Below are positions 30,914-40,846 of a DNA stretch of 48,179 bases, one piece after another (position 1 is the first letter of the stretch; the number at the start of each line of letters is the position of its first letter). The stretch comes from an uncultured Lachnospiraceae bacterium (GTDB lineage Bacteria > Bacillota > Clostridia > Lachnospirales > Lachnospiraceae): the NCBI GenBank assembly GCA_947630595.1, contig CANRIG010000015.1, positions 1-48,179 on the forward strand, in the 5' to 3' direction. Below the pieces are notes generated by a model. It had not been told where the DNA came from and ran no database searches. It was given only the letters and a program-made list of their open reading frames with translations. The position numbers and the translations under genes are program-made.

Positions 30914-32122
30914 ATGCTTTGCCAGTTTTCGTTTCAAAATTTTAAATCCTACAAAAATGAAACTGTCTTTGATTTTCAGGCGACATCCATTCCAGAGTTT
31001 GCCGATTCTCTTCTTTCCAGCGGAAAGGGCGGAAAACTGCTTCCCGTCGGCGTGATTTACGGTCCGAATGGCGGCGGCAAGACAAATCTTCTGCTTGCGT
31101 TGTCCTGCCTGATTTCCACGGTGGTAAAACCGATCCACGATCTGGAAAAAAACAGGGAAAACATCGTGATACAGCACAGGGTCGGCTGCACCCCATTTCT
31201 GTTTGACGAACAGTCGAAAGAAGAACCGACCGTATTTGAAATATTCTTCCGGCAGGGAAAAAACGAATACCGGTATTCTCTCACGCTGCAAAAAGACGAG
31301 GTCGTATCAGAGTCTCTGTATTGGAAAGCCATTGGCGCGAAGAAAACGGGAACGCTGTTTGAACGGGCGCAGTCTGAGATTTCGCTGGGGCCGAGCATCA
31401 GCAAAGCAGGCATCAGCCGCTCCGTAAACCCCAAAATGCCCTACCTGTCATTTCTTGCCATTAACTGCGATATCCCGGCGATATCGGAAGTACAGCGATG
31501 GTTTGAATCCTGCATCATCCGAAACTACGCGAATCCGGTTGTGGACAGTCAGATTCTGATTTCCCACGAGGAGACCGTACGGGAAAAAATTATTTGCGCA
31601 TTGAACGATCTGGGGATCGACCTGTCGGGTTATCGTTTCGATGAAGAGGATAAACAGCTCTATACGCAGCGAATCATCAATGACAGGGTTTATGAACTGC
31701 GCTTCGGGGACGAGTCAAACGGAACAAAAAAACTGATCGCTGTGCTTCCGCTGATCATTCTGGCGCTTCAGGAGGGACGTCTTGCCATTATCGATGAACT
31801 CGATGCAAAGCTCCACCCAAAGCTGCTCAAATATGTCATCGGCCTGTTTAAAAATAAAAAAGTAAATGCAAAAGGCGCCCAGCTCCTGTTCACATCCCAC
31901 GATATGACCACGATGAAAAATACCGTATTCCGCAGGGATGAGATATGGTTTGCAGCGGCAAATGAAGAACATGAGAGCGAAATCTACTCTTTGTATGAAA
32001 TCCGCAGAGAGGATAAGGAACGCGTAAACAGTACGGCTGCTTTCGACAAACAATATCTGGAAGGGCGCTATGGGGCCGACCCGTATCTTTCCAACATGCT
32101 GACGGGAGGGAACTGGGCATGA
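30914..32122 (+). CDS. RloA/AbiLi-like AAA ATPase of a two-gene defence system
   Basis: A 402-residue AAA15-type ATPase related to RloA and AbiLi. Walker A is GPNGGGKT (residues 50-57), the signature region contains FGDESNGTKKLIAVLPLI and Walker B is AIIDELDAKLHP, followed by the switch His in LLFTSHD. Such ATPases sense phage invasion and license a Toprim-like partner, causing abortive infection. I chose the ATG at 30914, with GGAGGAGG upstream, within a perfect promoter context. Its stop overlaps the start of the partner (ATGA). It lies on the opposite strand to hprK and uvrC and looks acquired. Confidence 0.87.
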   Translation: MLCQFSFQNFKSYKNETVFDFQATSIPEFADSLLSSGKGGKLLPVGVIYGPNGGGKTNLLLALSCLISTVVKPIHDLEKNRENIVIQHRVGCTPFLFDEQSKEEPTVFEIFFRQGKNEYRYSLTLQKDEVVSESLYWKAIGAKKTGTLFERAQSEISLGPSISKAGISRSVNPKMPYLSFLAINCDIPAISEVQRWFESCIIRNYANPVVDSQILISHEETVREKIICALNDLGIDLSGYRFDEEDKQLYTQRIINDRVYELRFGDESNGTKKLIAVLPLIILALQEGRLAIIDELDAKLHPKLLKYVIGLFKNKKVNAKGAQLLFTSHDMTTMKNTVFRRDEIWFAAANEEHESEIYSLYEIRREDKERVNSTAAFDKQYLEGRYGADPYLSNMLTGGNWA

Positions 32123-32796
32123 GCTTGAAGCCTCCGAAAAAGAGTGACGCAAAGAAAGGCTGGATGAAACGCCGTCGGGATAAGGCAATCCGGATACAGC
32201 CGGAATACCATTTGATCGTCACCGAAGGGATAAACACGGAGCCTCAGTATTTTCAGGCGATCCGGGACATCATCAACCGGCAGTACAGCGGCAGGATTCA
32301 GCTGGACATTTTCGGAGAAGGAGACAACACGCTTAGTCTGTTTGAGAAAGCCAAACTTCGCGCCGCGCAAAATCCTAACGGCTACCGGCACGTATGGATT
32401 GTATATGATACGGATGATTTCCCGCCCGATCACATCAACCGGACCTCCGAGCTGTGCCTGCGGGAGAGCTGTGAAGACACGCAGTATCACGCTGCATGGT
32501 CGAACCAGTGCATTGAATTGTGGTATCTGCTTCATTTCAGCTATTTCCAGTCAGACGTCCATCGCAGCGAATACTGGCCGAAACTCACGAGCCGGCTGAC
32601 GGAGATCGGCGCAGGCAGATACGAAAAGGGCAGGCCTGATATGTACCGCGTATTATTGCCGTTCATGGAAACCGCAATCGCAAATGCAAAACGGCTGAAC
32701 ACCGCAAATAAAGGAAAAACGCCTGCAAATGCCGCGCCGGGAACGCAGGTCTACCAGCTGATAGAATTGCTGAGGCCATATTTAGCCGAAGCATGA
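32119..32796 (+). CDS. RloB/AbiLii-like protein of the defence pair
   Basis: A 225-residue RloB-family protein. The conserved IVTEGINTEPQYFQ (residues 31-44) and IVYDTDDFPPDH (about 94-105) are the glutamate and aspartate clusters of a Toprim-like nuclease fold, followed by WSNQCIELWYLLHF, a family hallmark. It is the presumed effector of the AbiL-type pair and may cleave RNA or tRNA; this is not shown. The gene overlaps the ATPase gene by four bases. It ends 34 bases before the end of uvrC, convergent, with no clear terminator between. Confidence 0.87.
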   Translation: MSLKPPKKSDAKKGWMKRRRDKAIRIQPEYHLIVTEGINTEPQYFQAIRDIINRQYSGRIQLDIFGEGDNTLSLFEKAKLRAAQNPNGYRHVWIVYDTDDFPPDHINRTSELCLRESCEDTQYHAAWSNQCIELWYLLHFSYFQSDVHRSEYWPKLTSRLTEIGAGRYEKGRPDMYRVLLPFMETAIANAKRLNTANKGKTPANAAPGTQVYQLIELLRPYLAEA

Positions 32797-32830
32797 TTTC
32801 CGCAGAACAAAATTTTTATACACAGCCCCC

Positions 32831-34768
32831 TCACTCCTCCGTCACCGAAAGCTGCGTCTGCGCCTGCTCCGAGTGGAAGAAATCATACACCTGCCGCGCG
32901 CTCTGCGCGTTCATCGAGGGCGCGTTCGTCAGCTCCTCCAGGGACGCGTCGCGCACGGCCTCCAGCGATTTGAAGGTGCGCATCAACGCCTTGCGGCGCG
33001 TCGGGCCGATGCCGGAAATGTCGTCCAGAATCGAATGCACCTGCCCCTTGCTGCGCAGGCTGCGGTGGTACTCGATGGCAAACCGGTGGGCCTCGTCCTG
33101 GATGCGGGTGACAAGCCGGAACGCCTCGGAGTGCGTGTCGATCGGCAGCTCGACATTCTCAAAATAGATGCCGCGGGTGCGGTGAAAATCGTCCTTGACC
33201 ATCCCGCAGACCGGAATCGAAATGCCCAGCTGCTCCAGCACGCGCAGCGCCACGTTCACCTGGCCGCGGCCGCCGTCCATCAGAATCAGGTCCGGGAAGC
33301 GGCTGAAGCTGCCCATCTCGTTGCCCATGCCCTTTTCCGCCAGCTCCCTCTGCTCCTGCAGGCCGTGGGAAAAGCGGCGCGTCAGCACCTCCTCCATGCT
33401 GGCGTAATCGTCCGGCCCCTGCACCGACTTGATCTTGAATTTGCGGTAATCGCTGCGCTTCGGCTTGCCTTTTTCATACACGATCATCGAGCCCACCGAC
33501 TCAAAGCCGCTGATGTTGGAAATATCGTACGCCTCCATGCGCATCGCGCGCTCAATCCCCAGCAGGTTTTCGATCTCATGCACGGCGCCGATCGTGCGCC
33601 CCTCCTCGCGCTTGATGCGCTCGCGGTCCTGACGCAGGACGATAGCCGCATTTTCGCGGGCCATCTCCACCAGCTTTTCCTTCGTTCCCTTTTTCGGCAC
33701 ATGCAGGTAAACGCGCTGTCCGCGCTTCTGTGTCAGCCAGGTCTCGACCAGCTCATGGTCCTCGATCTCCGCCTCCAGCATCAGCTCCCGCGGCACAAAC
33801 GGCGTGCCGGCGTAATACTGCTTGACAAAGCTGCTGAGAATGGCCGACTTGGTGTCGTGCGGGGCCACGCGCAGATAAAAGTGCTCGCGGCCGATCATCT
33901 TGCCGCCGCGGATAAAAAACACCTGCACCACTGCGTCGCCGCCCTCGGCCGCCAGCGCCAGCACATCCTTGTCCTCGCCGTCGCCGTGCGTGATCTTCTG
34001 GCGCTGCGCCACCTGATGCACGCTGCGGATCAGGTCACGGTATTCGATGGCCGCCTCGAATTCCATGTTCTCCGACGCCTGGTTCATCTTCTCCTCGAGC
34101 ATGTCCAGCACCGGCTTGTGGTTGCCGTTCAGAAATTCCAGCGCCCCGTCGATGGATTTGCGGTATTCTTCCTTTGTAATGCCGCCCTGGCAGGGCGCGT
34201 TGCACTGTCCGATGTGGTAGTACAGGCAGGGCCGCTCCCTGCCGATGTCCCGCGGCAGGCTGCGGTTGCAGCTGCGCAGCTTGTAGAGTTTTTTGATGAG
34301 GTCGATGGTGTCCTTGACCGCGCCCGCGCTGGTGTACGGCCCGAAGTATCTGGATTTATCCTTTTTCATCGTGCGCGAAAAAAGCACCCGCGGAAATTCC
34401 TCCCCGAGCGTCACCTTGATAAACGGATAGCTCTTGTCGTCCTTGAGCATGGTATTGTACTTGGGGCGGTGCTCCTTGATCAGGTTGCACTCCAGCACCA
34501 GCGCCTCCAGCTCCGAGTCCGTGACAATGTACTCAAACCGCCGGATCCGCTCCACCATCTGCAGGATTTTCGCGCTCTTGTTACGGCTGCTCTGGAAATA
34601 CTGGCGCACCCGGTTTTTCAGGCTGATCGCCTTGCCGACGTAGATGATCTCGTCGCGCGCGTCATGCATAATATACACGCCCGGGCGTCCCGGCAGCTTT
34701 TTCAGTTCTTCTTCGATATTAAAAATCGCCGCCTGCGGGCGGTCGTCCGCCTTTTCCTGTGTCTCCAA
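32831..34768 (-). CDS. uvrC: Excinuclease ABC subunit C
   Basis: A 645-residue UvrC, which cuts both sides of a DNA lesion in nucleotide excision repair together with UvrAB. Domains in order are GIY-YIG nuclease ([18 protein letters not shown]), a UVR UvrB-binding motif in the middle, an RNase H-like nuclease with MDGGRGQ, and C-terminal helix-hairpin-helix motifs ([14 protein letters not shown]). I prefer a TTG start at 34768: AAGGAG lies nine bases upstream and the length then fits the family. The longer GTG frame at 34846 has no ribosome binding site and lies beside a TATAAC box. Confidence 0.93.
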   Translation of the reverse strand: METQEKADDRPQAAIFNIEEELKKLPGRPGVYIMHDARDEIIYVGKAISLKNRVRQYFQSSRNKSAKILQMVERIRRFEYIVTDSELEALVLECNLIKEHRPKYNTMLKDDKSYPFIKVTLGEEFPRVLFSRTMKKDKSRYFGPYTSAGAVKDTIDLIKKLYKLRSCNRSLPRDIGRERPCLYYHIGQCNAPCQGGITKEEYRKSIDGALEFLNGNHKPVLDMLEEKMNQASENMEFEAAIEYRDLIRSVHQVAQRQKITHGDGEDKDVLALAAEGGDAVVQVFFIRGGKMIGREHFYLRVAPHDTKSAILSSFVKQYYAGTPFVPRELMLEAEIEDHELVETWLTQKRGQRVYLHVPKKGTKEKLVEMARENAAIVLRQDRERIKREEGRTIGAVHEIENLLGIERAMRMEAYDISNISGFESVGSMIVYEKGKPKRSDYRKFKIKSVQGPDDYASMEEVLTRRFSHGLQEQRELAEKGMGNEMGSFSRFPDLILMDGGRGQVNVALRVLEQLGISIPVCGMVKDDFHRTRGIYFENVELPIDTHSEAFRLVTRIQDEAHRFAIEYHRSLRSKGQVHSILDDISGIGPTRRKALMRTFKSLEAVRDASLEELTNAPSMNAQSARQVYDFFHSEQAQTQLSVTEE

Positions 34769-34967
34769 AACCCGGCGCTCCTTTTTCTCTGAAAATTTTT
34801 GGAATTCTTTTACTTTTCTTTCAGTTTTTGTACACGATTTGGTCACATTTTCCAGTTATACTGCTAGCATAAACGAAATGAAGTCACCGCAATGCACGGC
34901 GCGTCTGCATTGATTGTGGCTTCGACAAAAAACAATCTTAGTACAGCTAAGTTCCGATAGATACTGC

Positions 34968-35005
34968 ATCTCCGGGAAGCATCCGCAGGATGTCTGCCCG
35001 GAGAT
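34968..35005. other. Strong hairpin between uvrC and the second MATE gene
   Basis: ATCTCCGGG (34968-34976) pairs with CCCGGAGAT (34997-35005), and an inner CATCC/GGATG stem extends it. No T tract directly follows on the minus strand; on the plus strand ATATTTTGCGC follows. The 349-base spacer 34769-35117 holds no gene I can support. Confidence 0.45.
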
Positions 35006-35117
35006 ATTTTGCGCTTTTTTACGGCGTCTGTCTCACACGCGCATGCCGGCGTTCTGCCGGTCTGCCCGCCGCTTTGCAGCCTGACCGCATCCATCCGGGC
35101 GCAGGAGCACATCCGCT

Positions 35118-36503
35118 TCAGTATGTCTCTCCCCGCAGCACCCTGCGGAAATACCGTGCAAACATGCAGGCCGTCGTCGTCACCGCCAGGAAATCCGCGA
35201 CCGGCTCGGCCAGAAAGACCGCGCGCGTCTTGTCCGCCGGGAAAAGCGCCGGCATGATGTAGATCAGCGGAATCAGCAGGATGATCTTGCGCAGCAGCGC
35301 CAGAAACAGGGAGTTTTTGGCGTTGCCGAGCGCGATAAAGGTCTGCTGGCAGGCGATCTGAATGCCGAAAATCCCGGTCATCGCCATATAGGTGCGCAGG
35401 GACGGCACGCCGAAGGCCAGCAGCTCCGGGTTGCTGTTGAACAGATGAATAAACGCCTGCGGCGCCAGCATCACCAGCGCCCACAGCGTCATCGCGTAGC
35501 AGACGCAGGAAATCAGCAGGATGCGGAACGCGCGCTTCACCCGGTCGAGATTGCGGGCACCGTAATTGTAGCTGATGATCGGCTGCGAGCCCTGCGTCAG
35601 GCCCTGCAGCGGCAGCATCGAAAACTGCATCACGCTGGAGGCGATCGTCATCGTCCCCACCGCTACGTCGCCGCCGTATTTTAATAAGGAAGAATTAAAG
35701 CAGATGGACAGCAGGCTCTCCGTCGACTGCATGATAAACGGGGAAAGCCCCAGCGCCACCGCCGGGAGCACAATCTCCGCCGACAGCCGCAGATTTTTCC
35801 TGCGGATCCGCAGGCCCGTTTTGGGGCCGGTCAGGAAACGCAGAATCCACAGCATCGAGACGCACTGGGACAGGATGGTCGCCAGCGCGGCTCCGGCCAC
35901 GCCCATTTTCAGGCCGAAAATCAGGATCGGGTCAAGAATGATGTTGCAAATGGCGCCGATCAGCACCGTCAGCATGCTTGTCCGCGCGAAGCCCTGCGCG
36001 GTGATAAACGCATTCAGGCCCAGCGTAAACTGCACAAACAGCGTGCCGCAGCTGTAAATCCGCATGTACTGCACCGCGTAGGCGATCGTGTTCTCGCTCG
36101 CGCCGAACATCAGCAGCAGATCCTTCGCAAAAACCAAAAACAGCACGGTCAGCGCCATCGCGATCAGAAACAGCAGCGTCACGGAATTGCCGAGCGTCTG
36201 TTCCGCCTTGTCTTTGCGGCCCTCGCCCAGATAAATCGACGCCCGCGGCGCGCTTCCCATCCCGGCCAGCGCCGCGAACGCCGAAATCAGCATGATCAGC
36301 GGCAGGCACACGCCGACGCCGGTCAGCGCCATCTGCCCGATGTCCCGGATATGGCCGATGTAAATGCGGTCGACCATGTTGTACAGGAGGTTGATGAGCT
36401 GCGCTACGATGGCGGGCGCCGCCAGCCGGAACAAAAGCCGTCCGACCGGTTCTGTGCCGAGCTCGTCTGTCTGCGCCGCTCCGCCTCTTTTTTGTTCATC
36501 CAT
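35118..36503 (-). CDS. MATE family efflux transporter (second copy)
   Basis: A 461-residue polytopic membrane protein of the MATE family. The opening LAAPAIVAQLINLLYNMVDRIYIGH (residues 29-53) and the central GLTQGSQPIISYNYGARN (about 294-311) are typical of the DinF/MepA-like branch. It probably exports drugs or cationic metabolites using an ion gradient; the substrate is unknown. AAAGGAG is present but a little far from the ATG (about 14 bases). It follows greA by 32 bases on the same strand, so it may be read from the rpe/greA message. Confidence 0.88.
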   Translation of the reverse strand: MDEQKRGGAAQTDELGTEPVGRLLFRLAAPAIVAQLINLLYNMVDRIYIGHIRDIGQMALTGVGVCLPLIMLISAFAALAGMGSAPRASIYLGEGRKDKAEQTLGNSVTLLFLIAMALTVLFLVFAKDLLLMFGASENTIAYAVQYMRIYSCGTLFVQFTLGLNAFITAQGFARTSMLTVLIGAICNIILDPILIFGLKMGVAGAALATILSQCVSMLWILRFLTGPKTGLRIRRKNLRLSAEIVLPAVALGLSPFIMQSTESLLSICFNSSLLKYGGDVAVGTMTIASSVMQFSMLPLQGLTQGSQPIISYNYGARNLDRVKRAFRILLISCVCYAMTLWALVMLAPQAFIHLFNSNPELLAFGVPSLRTYMAMTGIFGIQIACQQTFIALGNAKNSLFLALLRKIILLIPLIYIMPALFPADKTRAVFLAEPVADFLAVTTTACMFARYFRRVLRGETY

Positions 36504-36535
36504 ATATTCTGTTCGCTCTCCTTTTGCCGCCCGTC

Positions 36536-37039
36536 TCAGAAGCTCCGCAGCCTGTCCTGGCTGTCGTCCTGCGTATTCTCAATCGACCGGATTTCCACGT
36601 AATATCCGTACTGATCGTTGACGCTGACATAGACGCGGTCGCCAACCTTGTGGCCGAGCAGGGCCTTCCCCAGAGGCGATTCGATGCTGATCAGGCCGTT
36701 GATCGAGCTGCCGCGCACCGAAGTCACAATGCGGTAGGTCTCCGTCTCGTCGTCGTCCTCAAAATAAACCTGCACGGTGTTGTTGATTCCAACCTCATCT
36801 TCCCTGGAATCGTCTGAAATCACCTGCGCCGTGCGCAGCATGCGTTCCAGGTAGCGAATCCTGCTCTCGTTTTTGTTTTTCTCGCTCTTGGCCGCGTGGT
36901 ATTCGAAATTTTCGCTCAGATCCCCGTGCGCGCGGGCTTCCTTTACCGCTTCGATCAGTTCCTTGCGCACCACCAGCTTACGGTGCTCGATTTCTTCCTC
37001 GATCTTTTGGATATCCGTTTTGGTCAACTGCTCATGCAT
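36536..37039 (-). CDS. greA: Transcription elongation factor GreA/GreB family
   Basis: A 167-residue cleavage factor that rescues backtracked RNA polymerase. The N-terminal coiled coil spans about residues 1-75, and its tip carries the acidic pair in DLSENFEYH (residues 39-47). The C-terminal domain (about 80-160) contains GSSINGLISIESPLGKALLG, the polymerase-binding FKBP-like part. Length fits the family. The ATG has a GAGGAG site. It lies 24 bases behind rpe on the same strand. Confidence 0.93.
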   Translation of the reverse strand: MHEQLTKTDIQKIEEEIEHRKLVVRKELIEAVKEARAHGDLSENFEYHAAKSEKNKNESRIRYLERMLRTAQVISDDSREDEVGINNTVQVYFEDDDETETYRIVTSVRGSSINGLISIESPLGKALLGHKVGDRVYVSVNDQYGYYVEIRSIENTQDDSQDRLRSF

Positions 37040-37063
37040 GGTATTTCTCCTCTTTCCGATGGC

Positions 37064-37735
37064 TCACCACTGCGGGTATTCGCCTAAAATTTCCATAAAA
37101 ATCTTCACCTTTTCCGCGATTCCGTCCCCGAACACCGCGGAACCGGCCACGCAGACGTTGGCGCCCGCGCCCAGCACCTCGCGGATCGTGTCCACCTTGA
37201 TGCCGCCGTCCACCTGGATGTCCGTCTCCAGCCCCATCGCCAGCAGCCTCTGGCGCAGCGTGCGGATTTTTCCGGTCATCTGCGGGATGTATTTCTGGCC
37301 GCCGAAGCCGGGGTTGACCGTCATCAGCAGCACCATGTCGAGGTCCTCCAGCACGTAGTCCAGCGCGTCGAGCGGCGTGGCCGGATTCAGCGCGACGCCG
37401 GCCTTGACGCCGCAGCCTTTGATCTGCTGCACAGCGCGGTGCAGATGCCGGGTCGCCTCCGCGTGCACCGTGATCGAATCGGCTCCGCATTTGACAAAGG
37501 TCTCAATGTACCGCTCCGGCTGGTCGATCATCAGATGAACGTCGAAAAAGCAGTCCGTGGCGCTGCGGATGGATTCGATCACCGGCATGCCGAAAGAAAT
37601 GCTGGGCACAAACATGCCGTCCATCACATCGATGTGCAGATATTCGGCTCCCGCCTCCACCGCTTCCAGGATGTCCTGCTCCAGATGCCTGAAATCCGCC
37701 GAGAGAATCGACGGCGCAAGAATGTTTTTTCTCAT
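37064..37735 (-). CDS. rpe: Ribulose-phosphate 3-epimerase
   Basis: A 223-residue TIM-barrel enzyme interconverting ribulose 5-phosphate and xylulose 5-phosphate in the pentose phosphate pathway. Visible landmarks are APSILSADF (residues 6-14), HIDVMDGMFVPSISFG (34-49), DVHLMIDQPERYI, LMTVNPGFGGQKYIP and QVDGGIKVDTI, which hold the metal-binding histidines and aspartates. Length matches the family (about 220). AAGGAGG precedes the ATG. It lies between galT and greA on one strand; placing it with galactose genes links sugar uptake to central carbon flow. Confidence 0.95.
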   Translation of the reverse strand: MRKNILAPSILSADFRHLEQDILEAVEAGAEYLHIDVMDGMFVPSISFGMPVIESIRSATDCFFDVHLMIDQPERYIETFVKCGADSITVHAEATRHLHRAVQQIKGCGVKAGVALNPATPLDALDYVLEDLDMVLLMTVNPGFGGQKYIPQMTGKIRTLRQRLLAMGLETDIQVDGGIKVDTIREVLGAGANVCVAGSAVFGDGIAEKVKIFMEILGEYPQW

Positions 37736-37811
37736 AATATAATATGTTGCCTCCTTTTCCGCGTTTTATGATGGAATGCCGGCGCCGCCGGGCGTCCGGC
37801 ATGAAACGTCT

Positions 37812-39338
37812 CTATTTTACCGCGGCGACAAACCGCTCAAACGCCGCCCGTCCCTGCGCGTCGCGCTTGAAAACGCCGGCGTGCTCCAGCACCCTGCCGA
37901 ACACGAGGCCGACCTCGTCCTGCAGCACGCGCTCCACGGTGTCCGCCTCAAACGCGCCGTACTTTTCGCGCAGTTCCCGCACCCAGTCCGCATGCTTCGC
38001 AAGCTCCGCGTCCGCGGTGATGTCGCGTCCTTCCAGAAGCGCGGTTTTCAGCTGTTCCAGCTCACCTTTCAGACGCGCCGGAAGCACCGCCAGGCCCATG
38101 ACCTCAATCAGACCGATGTTTTCTTTTTTGATATGGTGCAGCTCCGCGTGCGGATGGTACACGCCGAGCGGGTGTTCGTCCGTCGTGATGTTGTTGCGCA
38201 GCACCAGGTCCAGCTCATAGCGTCCGCCCCTGCGGCGGGCAATCGGCGTGATGGTGTTGTGCGGTTCTCCATCGGTCTCCGCAAAAATGAACGCCGCCTC
38301 GTCAGTATAGCCGCGCCACGCGCCGAGAATCCGGTCCGCCAGATCGATCAGGCGCTCCCTGTTTTCGCTGCTGATGCGGATGACCGACATCGGCCATTTG
38401 ACAATGCCGGCGCTCACATCCTCATAGCCCGCAAAGACGACGTTTTTTTCCACCGGCGCTTTGGCCATCGCAAACTCATAGCAGCCGCCCTGGAAATGGT
38501 CGTGACTCAGAATCGAACCGCCGACAATCGGCAGGTCGGCGTTGGAACCGACAAAATAATGCGGAAACTGCGCCACGAAATCCAGCAGCTTCTCAAAGGT
38601 CGCGCGCTCGATTTTCATCGGCACATGCTTCGCGTTCAGCACAATGCAGTGCTCGTTGTAATATACGTACGGGGAATACTGAAAGCCCCAGCGGCTGCCG
38701 GCAATCGTCACCGGCATGATGCGGTGGTTCTGCCGCGCCGGGTGGTTCAGCCGTCCCGCGTAGCCCTCGTTTTCAATGCAGAGCTGGCACTTCGGATAGG
38801 CCGCCTGCTTCGCGAATCTGGCCGCGGCGATGGCCTTGGGATCCTTCTCCGGCTTGGAGAGATTGATCGTGATGTCCAGATCGCCGTACTCCGTAGACGT
38901 CACCCACTTGCGGTCGCGCGCAATCCGGTATCTGCGGATGTAATCGGCGTCCTGGCAGAATTTGTAAAAGAAGTCGGTCGCCTGCTTCGGGCTTTCCCGG
39001 TACAGCTCCTGAAACCTGCGGATGACATGAGAGGGACGGTCGGTCAGCAGCCCCATGACCTCCGTGTCAAACAGGTCCCGGCAGCCCACGGTGTTCTCCT
39101 CCAGAATTCCTTTCTCATAAGCGTAATCGCAGATCGCACCCAGCGTCCGCTCCAGCTCCGGCACCAGATCGCGGCTGCCCGGCCGGTAGCCGAGAATCTC
39201 CGCCTCCGCTTCCTCCGAGAGCGCGTCCATGCGCAGCAGGGCAATCAGCCGGTTGGCCGTATAAATGGCATCCGCCGCTTCGATCAGGCCCGTCTCCAGG
39301 CCGTACTGCACCAGTGTCACAATACTGTTCTCTATCAT
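37812..39338 (-). CDS. galT: UDP-glucose--hexose-1-phosphate uridylyltransferase (GalT type 2)
   Basis: A 508-residue type 2 GalT, the Firmicutes form, which swaps UMP between UDP-glucose and galactose 1-phosphate in the Leloir pathway. Characteristic stretches are DLFDTEVMGLLTDRPS, YFYKFCQDADYIRR-like segments, EGYAGRLNHPARQNHRIMP and VGSNADLPIVGGSILSHDHFQGG, where the HDHFQGG histidine is probably catalytic. The start ATG has AAGGAG upstream. Three 38-bp repeats separate it from galK. An ATGCCGG/CCGGCAT hairpin (37776-37802) follows the stop, before rpe. Confidence 0.94.
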   Translation of the reverse strand: MIENSIVTLVQYGLETGLIEAADAIYTANRLIALLRMDALSEEAEAEILGYRPGSRDLVPELERTLGAICDYAYEKGILEENTVGCRDLFDTEVMGLLTDRPSHVIRRFQELYRESPKQATDFFYKFCQDADYIRRYRIARDRKWVTSTEYGDLDITINLSKPEKDPKAIAAARFAKQAAYPKCQLCIENEGYAGRLNHPARQNHRIMPVTIAGSRWGFQYSPYVYYNEHCIVLNAKHVPMKIERATFEKLLDFVAQFPHYFVGSNADLPIVGGSILSHDHFQGGCYEFAMAKAPVEKNVVFAGYEDVSAGIVKWPMSVIRISSENRERLIDLADRILGAWRGYTDEAAFIFAETDGEPHNTITPIARRRGGRYELDLVLRNNITTDEHPLGVYHPHAELHHIKKENIGLIEVMGLAVLPARLKGELEQLKTALLEGRDITADAELAKHADWVRELREKYGAFEADTVERVLQDEVGLVFGRVLEHAGVFKRDAQGRAAFERFVAAVK

Positions 39339-39347
39339 AAAATCTCC

Positions 39348-39457
39348 TTTCAGCCGGCGGCAGCGCGCTTTTCACAGCACGTTTTCTTTCGGCCGGTGGC
39401 AGCGCGCTTCTCGTAACATTTTACTGTAGCCAACGGCGCGCTTCCCGTATCATTTAC
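39348..39457. repeat. About 38-bp degenerate tandem repeat between galK and galT
   Basis: Units at 39348-39386, 39387-39424 and 39425-39457 share GCCGGxGGCAGCGCGCTT. The last unit reaches the galK stop codon. It fills the spacer in front of galT, including the region just before its ribosome binding site. Confidence 0.8.
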
Positions 39458-40617
39458 AGCTGCTGCGGGCCGTCTCCGATCTCCACCGCATAAAAATCCG
39501 CCGCATAACCGATCTTTTCCTGATAAGTTTTGCCCACGCGTTCCATAAAGGTATCGACCGCCTCGTTCTTCACGATGCTGACCGTGCAGCCGCCGAAACC
39601 GGCGCCCGTCATCCGCGACCCGATCACGCCGTCCACGCCCCAGGCCGCGTCCACCAGCGTATCCAGCTCGATGCCGGTCACCTCGTAATCGTCGCGCAGC
39701 GACACGTGGGATTCGTTCATCAGCTGGCCGAACAGCGCCAGCTCATTTTTCTTCAGAGCCTCCACCGCGCGCACCGCTCTCCGGTTCTCATAGACCGCAT
39801 GGCGGGCGCGTTTTACACAGACAGGATTCTGAATCGCGCCCTTGTACTGCTCAAACTCCTCCTCTGTCAGTTCGCCGAGCGACTGAATCCGGCAGACCTT
39901 CTGCAGATCGGCCAGCGCCGCCTTGCACTCGCTCCTGCGCTCGTTGTATTTGGAATCGACCAGCCCGCGCTTTTTGTTGCTGCAGGCGATGACAATCCTG
40001 GCGCCGTCCAGCACCAGAGGCGCATATTCATATGACAATGTATTCGTATCGAGGAAAATCGCGTGATCCTTTTTTCCCATGGCAATCGCAAACTGATCCA
40101 TGATGCCGCAGTTCATACCGTTAAAATGATTCTCCGCGTACTGTCCGATGAGGGCGAGGTCCTGATTGCTCACCTCAAACCCGTACAGGCCGCGCAGAAT
40201 CGCTCCCGTCAGCACCTCCACGGAGGCCGACGAGGAAAGGCCGGAGCCGTTGGGAATGTTGCCGAACAGCACGAGGTCCAGACCGCAGTCCATCTCCATG
40301 CCGCGCTGCGCGAACGTCCACATGACGCCCTTCGGATAATTCGTCCATCCGGCTTCGGAGGACGGCGTCAGTTCGTCGAGGCTGGACTCGATCACGCCGG
40401 CTCTGCTGAAATTCACGGAATAAAAACGCAGCCTGCGGTCCCCGCGCCTGCGGACCGCGCCGTAGGTGCCGATCGTCAGCGCGCACGGGAAAACGTGCCC
40501 GCCGTTGTAATCCGTATGCTCGCCGATCATGTTGACGCGCCCCGGCGCAAAAAACACCTCCGCGCCGTCGGCATCCCCGTATATCCGGGCAAAATGTTCC
40601 AGCATTTTCTGTTTCAT
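39454..40617 (-). CDS. galK: Galactokinase
   Basis: A 387-residue GHMP kinase that phosphorylates galactose at C1 with ATP. The galactokinase signature GRVNMIGEHTDYNGG lies at residues 26-40, the ATP loop GSGLSSSASVEV at about 123-134 and the third GHMP motif GAGFGGCTVSIV near residue 343. It is the first gene of the galK-galT-rpe run and has a promoter at 40712-40740. With galT it gives two of the Leloir steps; galE is not in the window. The LacI regulator at the right edge is not adjacent, so control is open. Confidence 0.96.
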   Translation of the reverse strand: MKQKMLEHFARIYGDADGAEVFFAPGRVNMIGEHTDYNGGHVFPCALTIGTYGAVRRRGDRRLRFYSVNFSRAGVIESSLDELTPSSEAGWTNYPKGVMWTFAQRGMEMDCGLDLVLFGNIPNGSGLSSSASVEVLTGAILRGLYGFEVSNQDLALIGQYAENHFNGMNCGIMDQFAIAMGKKDHAIFLDTNTLSYEYAPLVLDGARIVIACSNKKRGLVDSKYNERRSECKAALADLQKVCRIQSLGELTEEEFEQYKGAIQNPVCVKRARHAVYENRRAVRAVEALKKNELALFGQLMNESHVSLRDDYEVTGIELDTLVDAAWGVDGVIGSRMTGAGFGGCTVSIVKNEAVDTFMERVGKTYQEKIGYAADFYAVEIGDGPQQL

Positions 40618-40711
40618 CGCGATTCCTCCTCACCAGTATAAACGATAAACGCTTCTTCCCTTTTTCACTCGTTCAGCGGCCGGGCAAAACCGAACCCCGC
40701 CGCGTTATCTA

Positions 40712-40740
40712 ATCATACCACAAATTGACTTCCGTGTACA
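40712..40740 (-). promoter_or_regulatory. Candidate promoter of galK
   Basis: On the minus strand TGTACA (40740-40735), a 17-base spacer and TATGAT (40717-40712), about 95 bases before the galK start. The 328-base spacer 40618-40945 holds only this and the divergent promoter at 40847-40875. Confidence 0.5.
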
Positions 40741-40846
40741 GAAATCAGAAAGAAAAGCTGCGCCAATCTTTGCGCTGGTGACAGCTGCCGACCAATCCGA
40801 TTTTGCTGTGATTACGCAAAAATTGCACAAAAATTTCAATATTATG

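Noticed and set aside
34847-35117. Possible small gene between uvrC and the second MATE gene
   Set aside because: Only short antisense-like frames exist without ribosome binding sites; a hairpin is the only clear feature.
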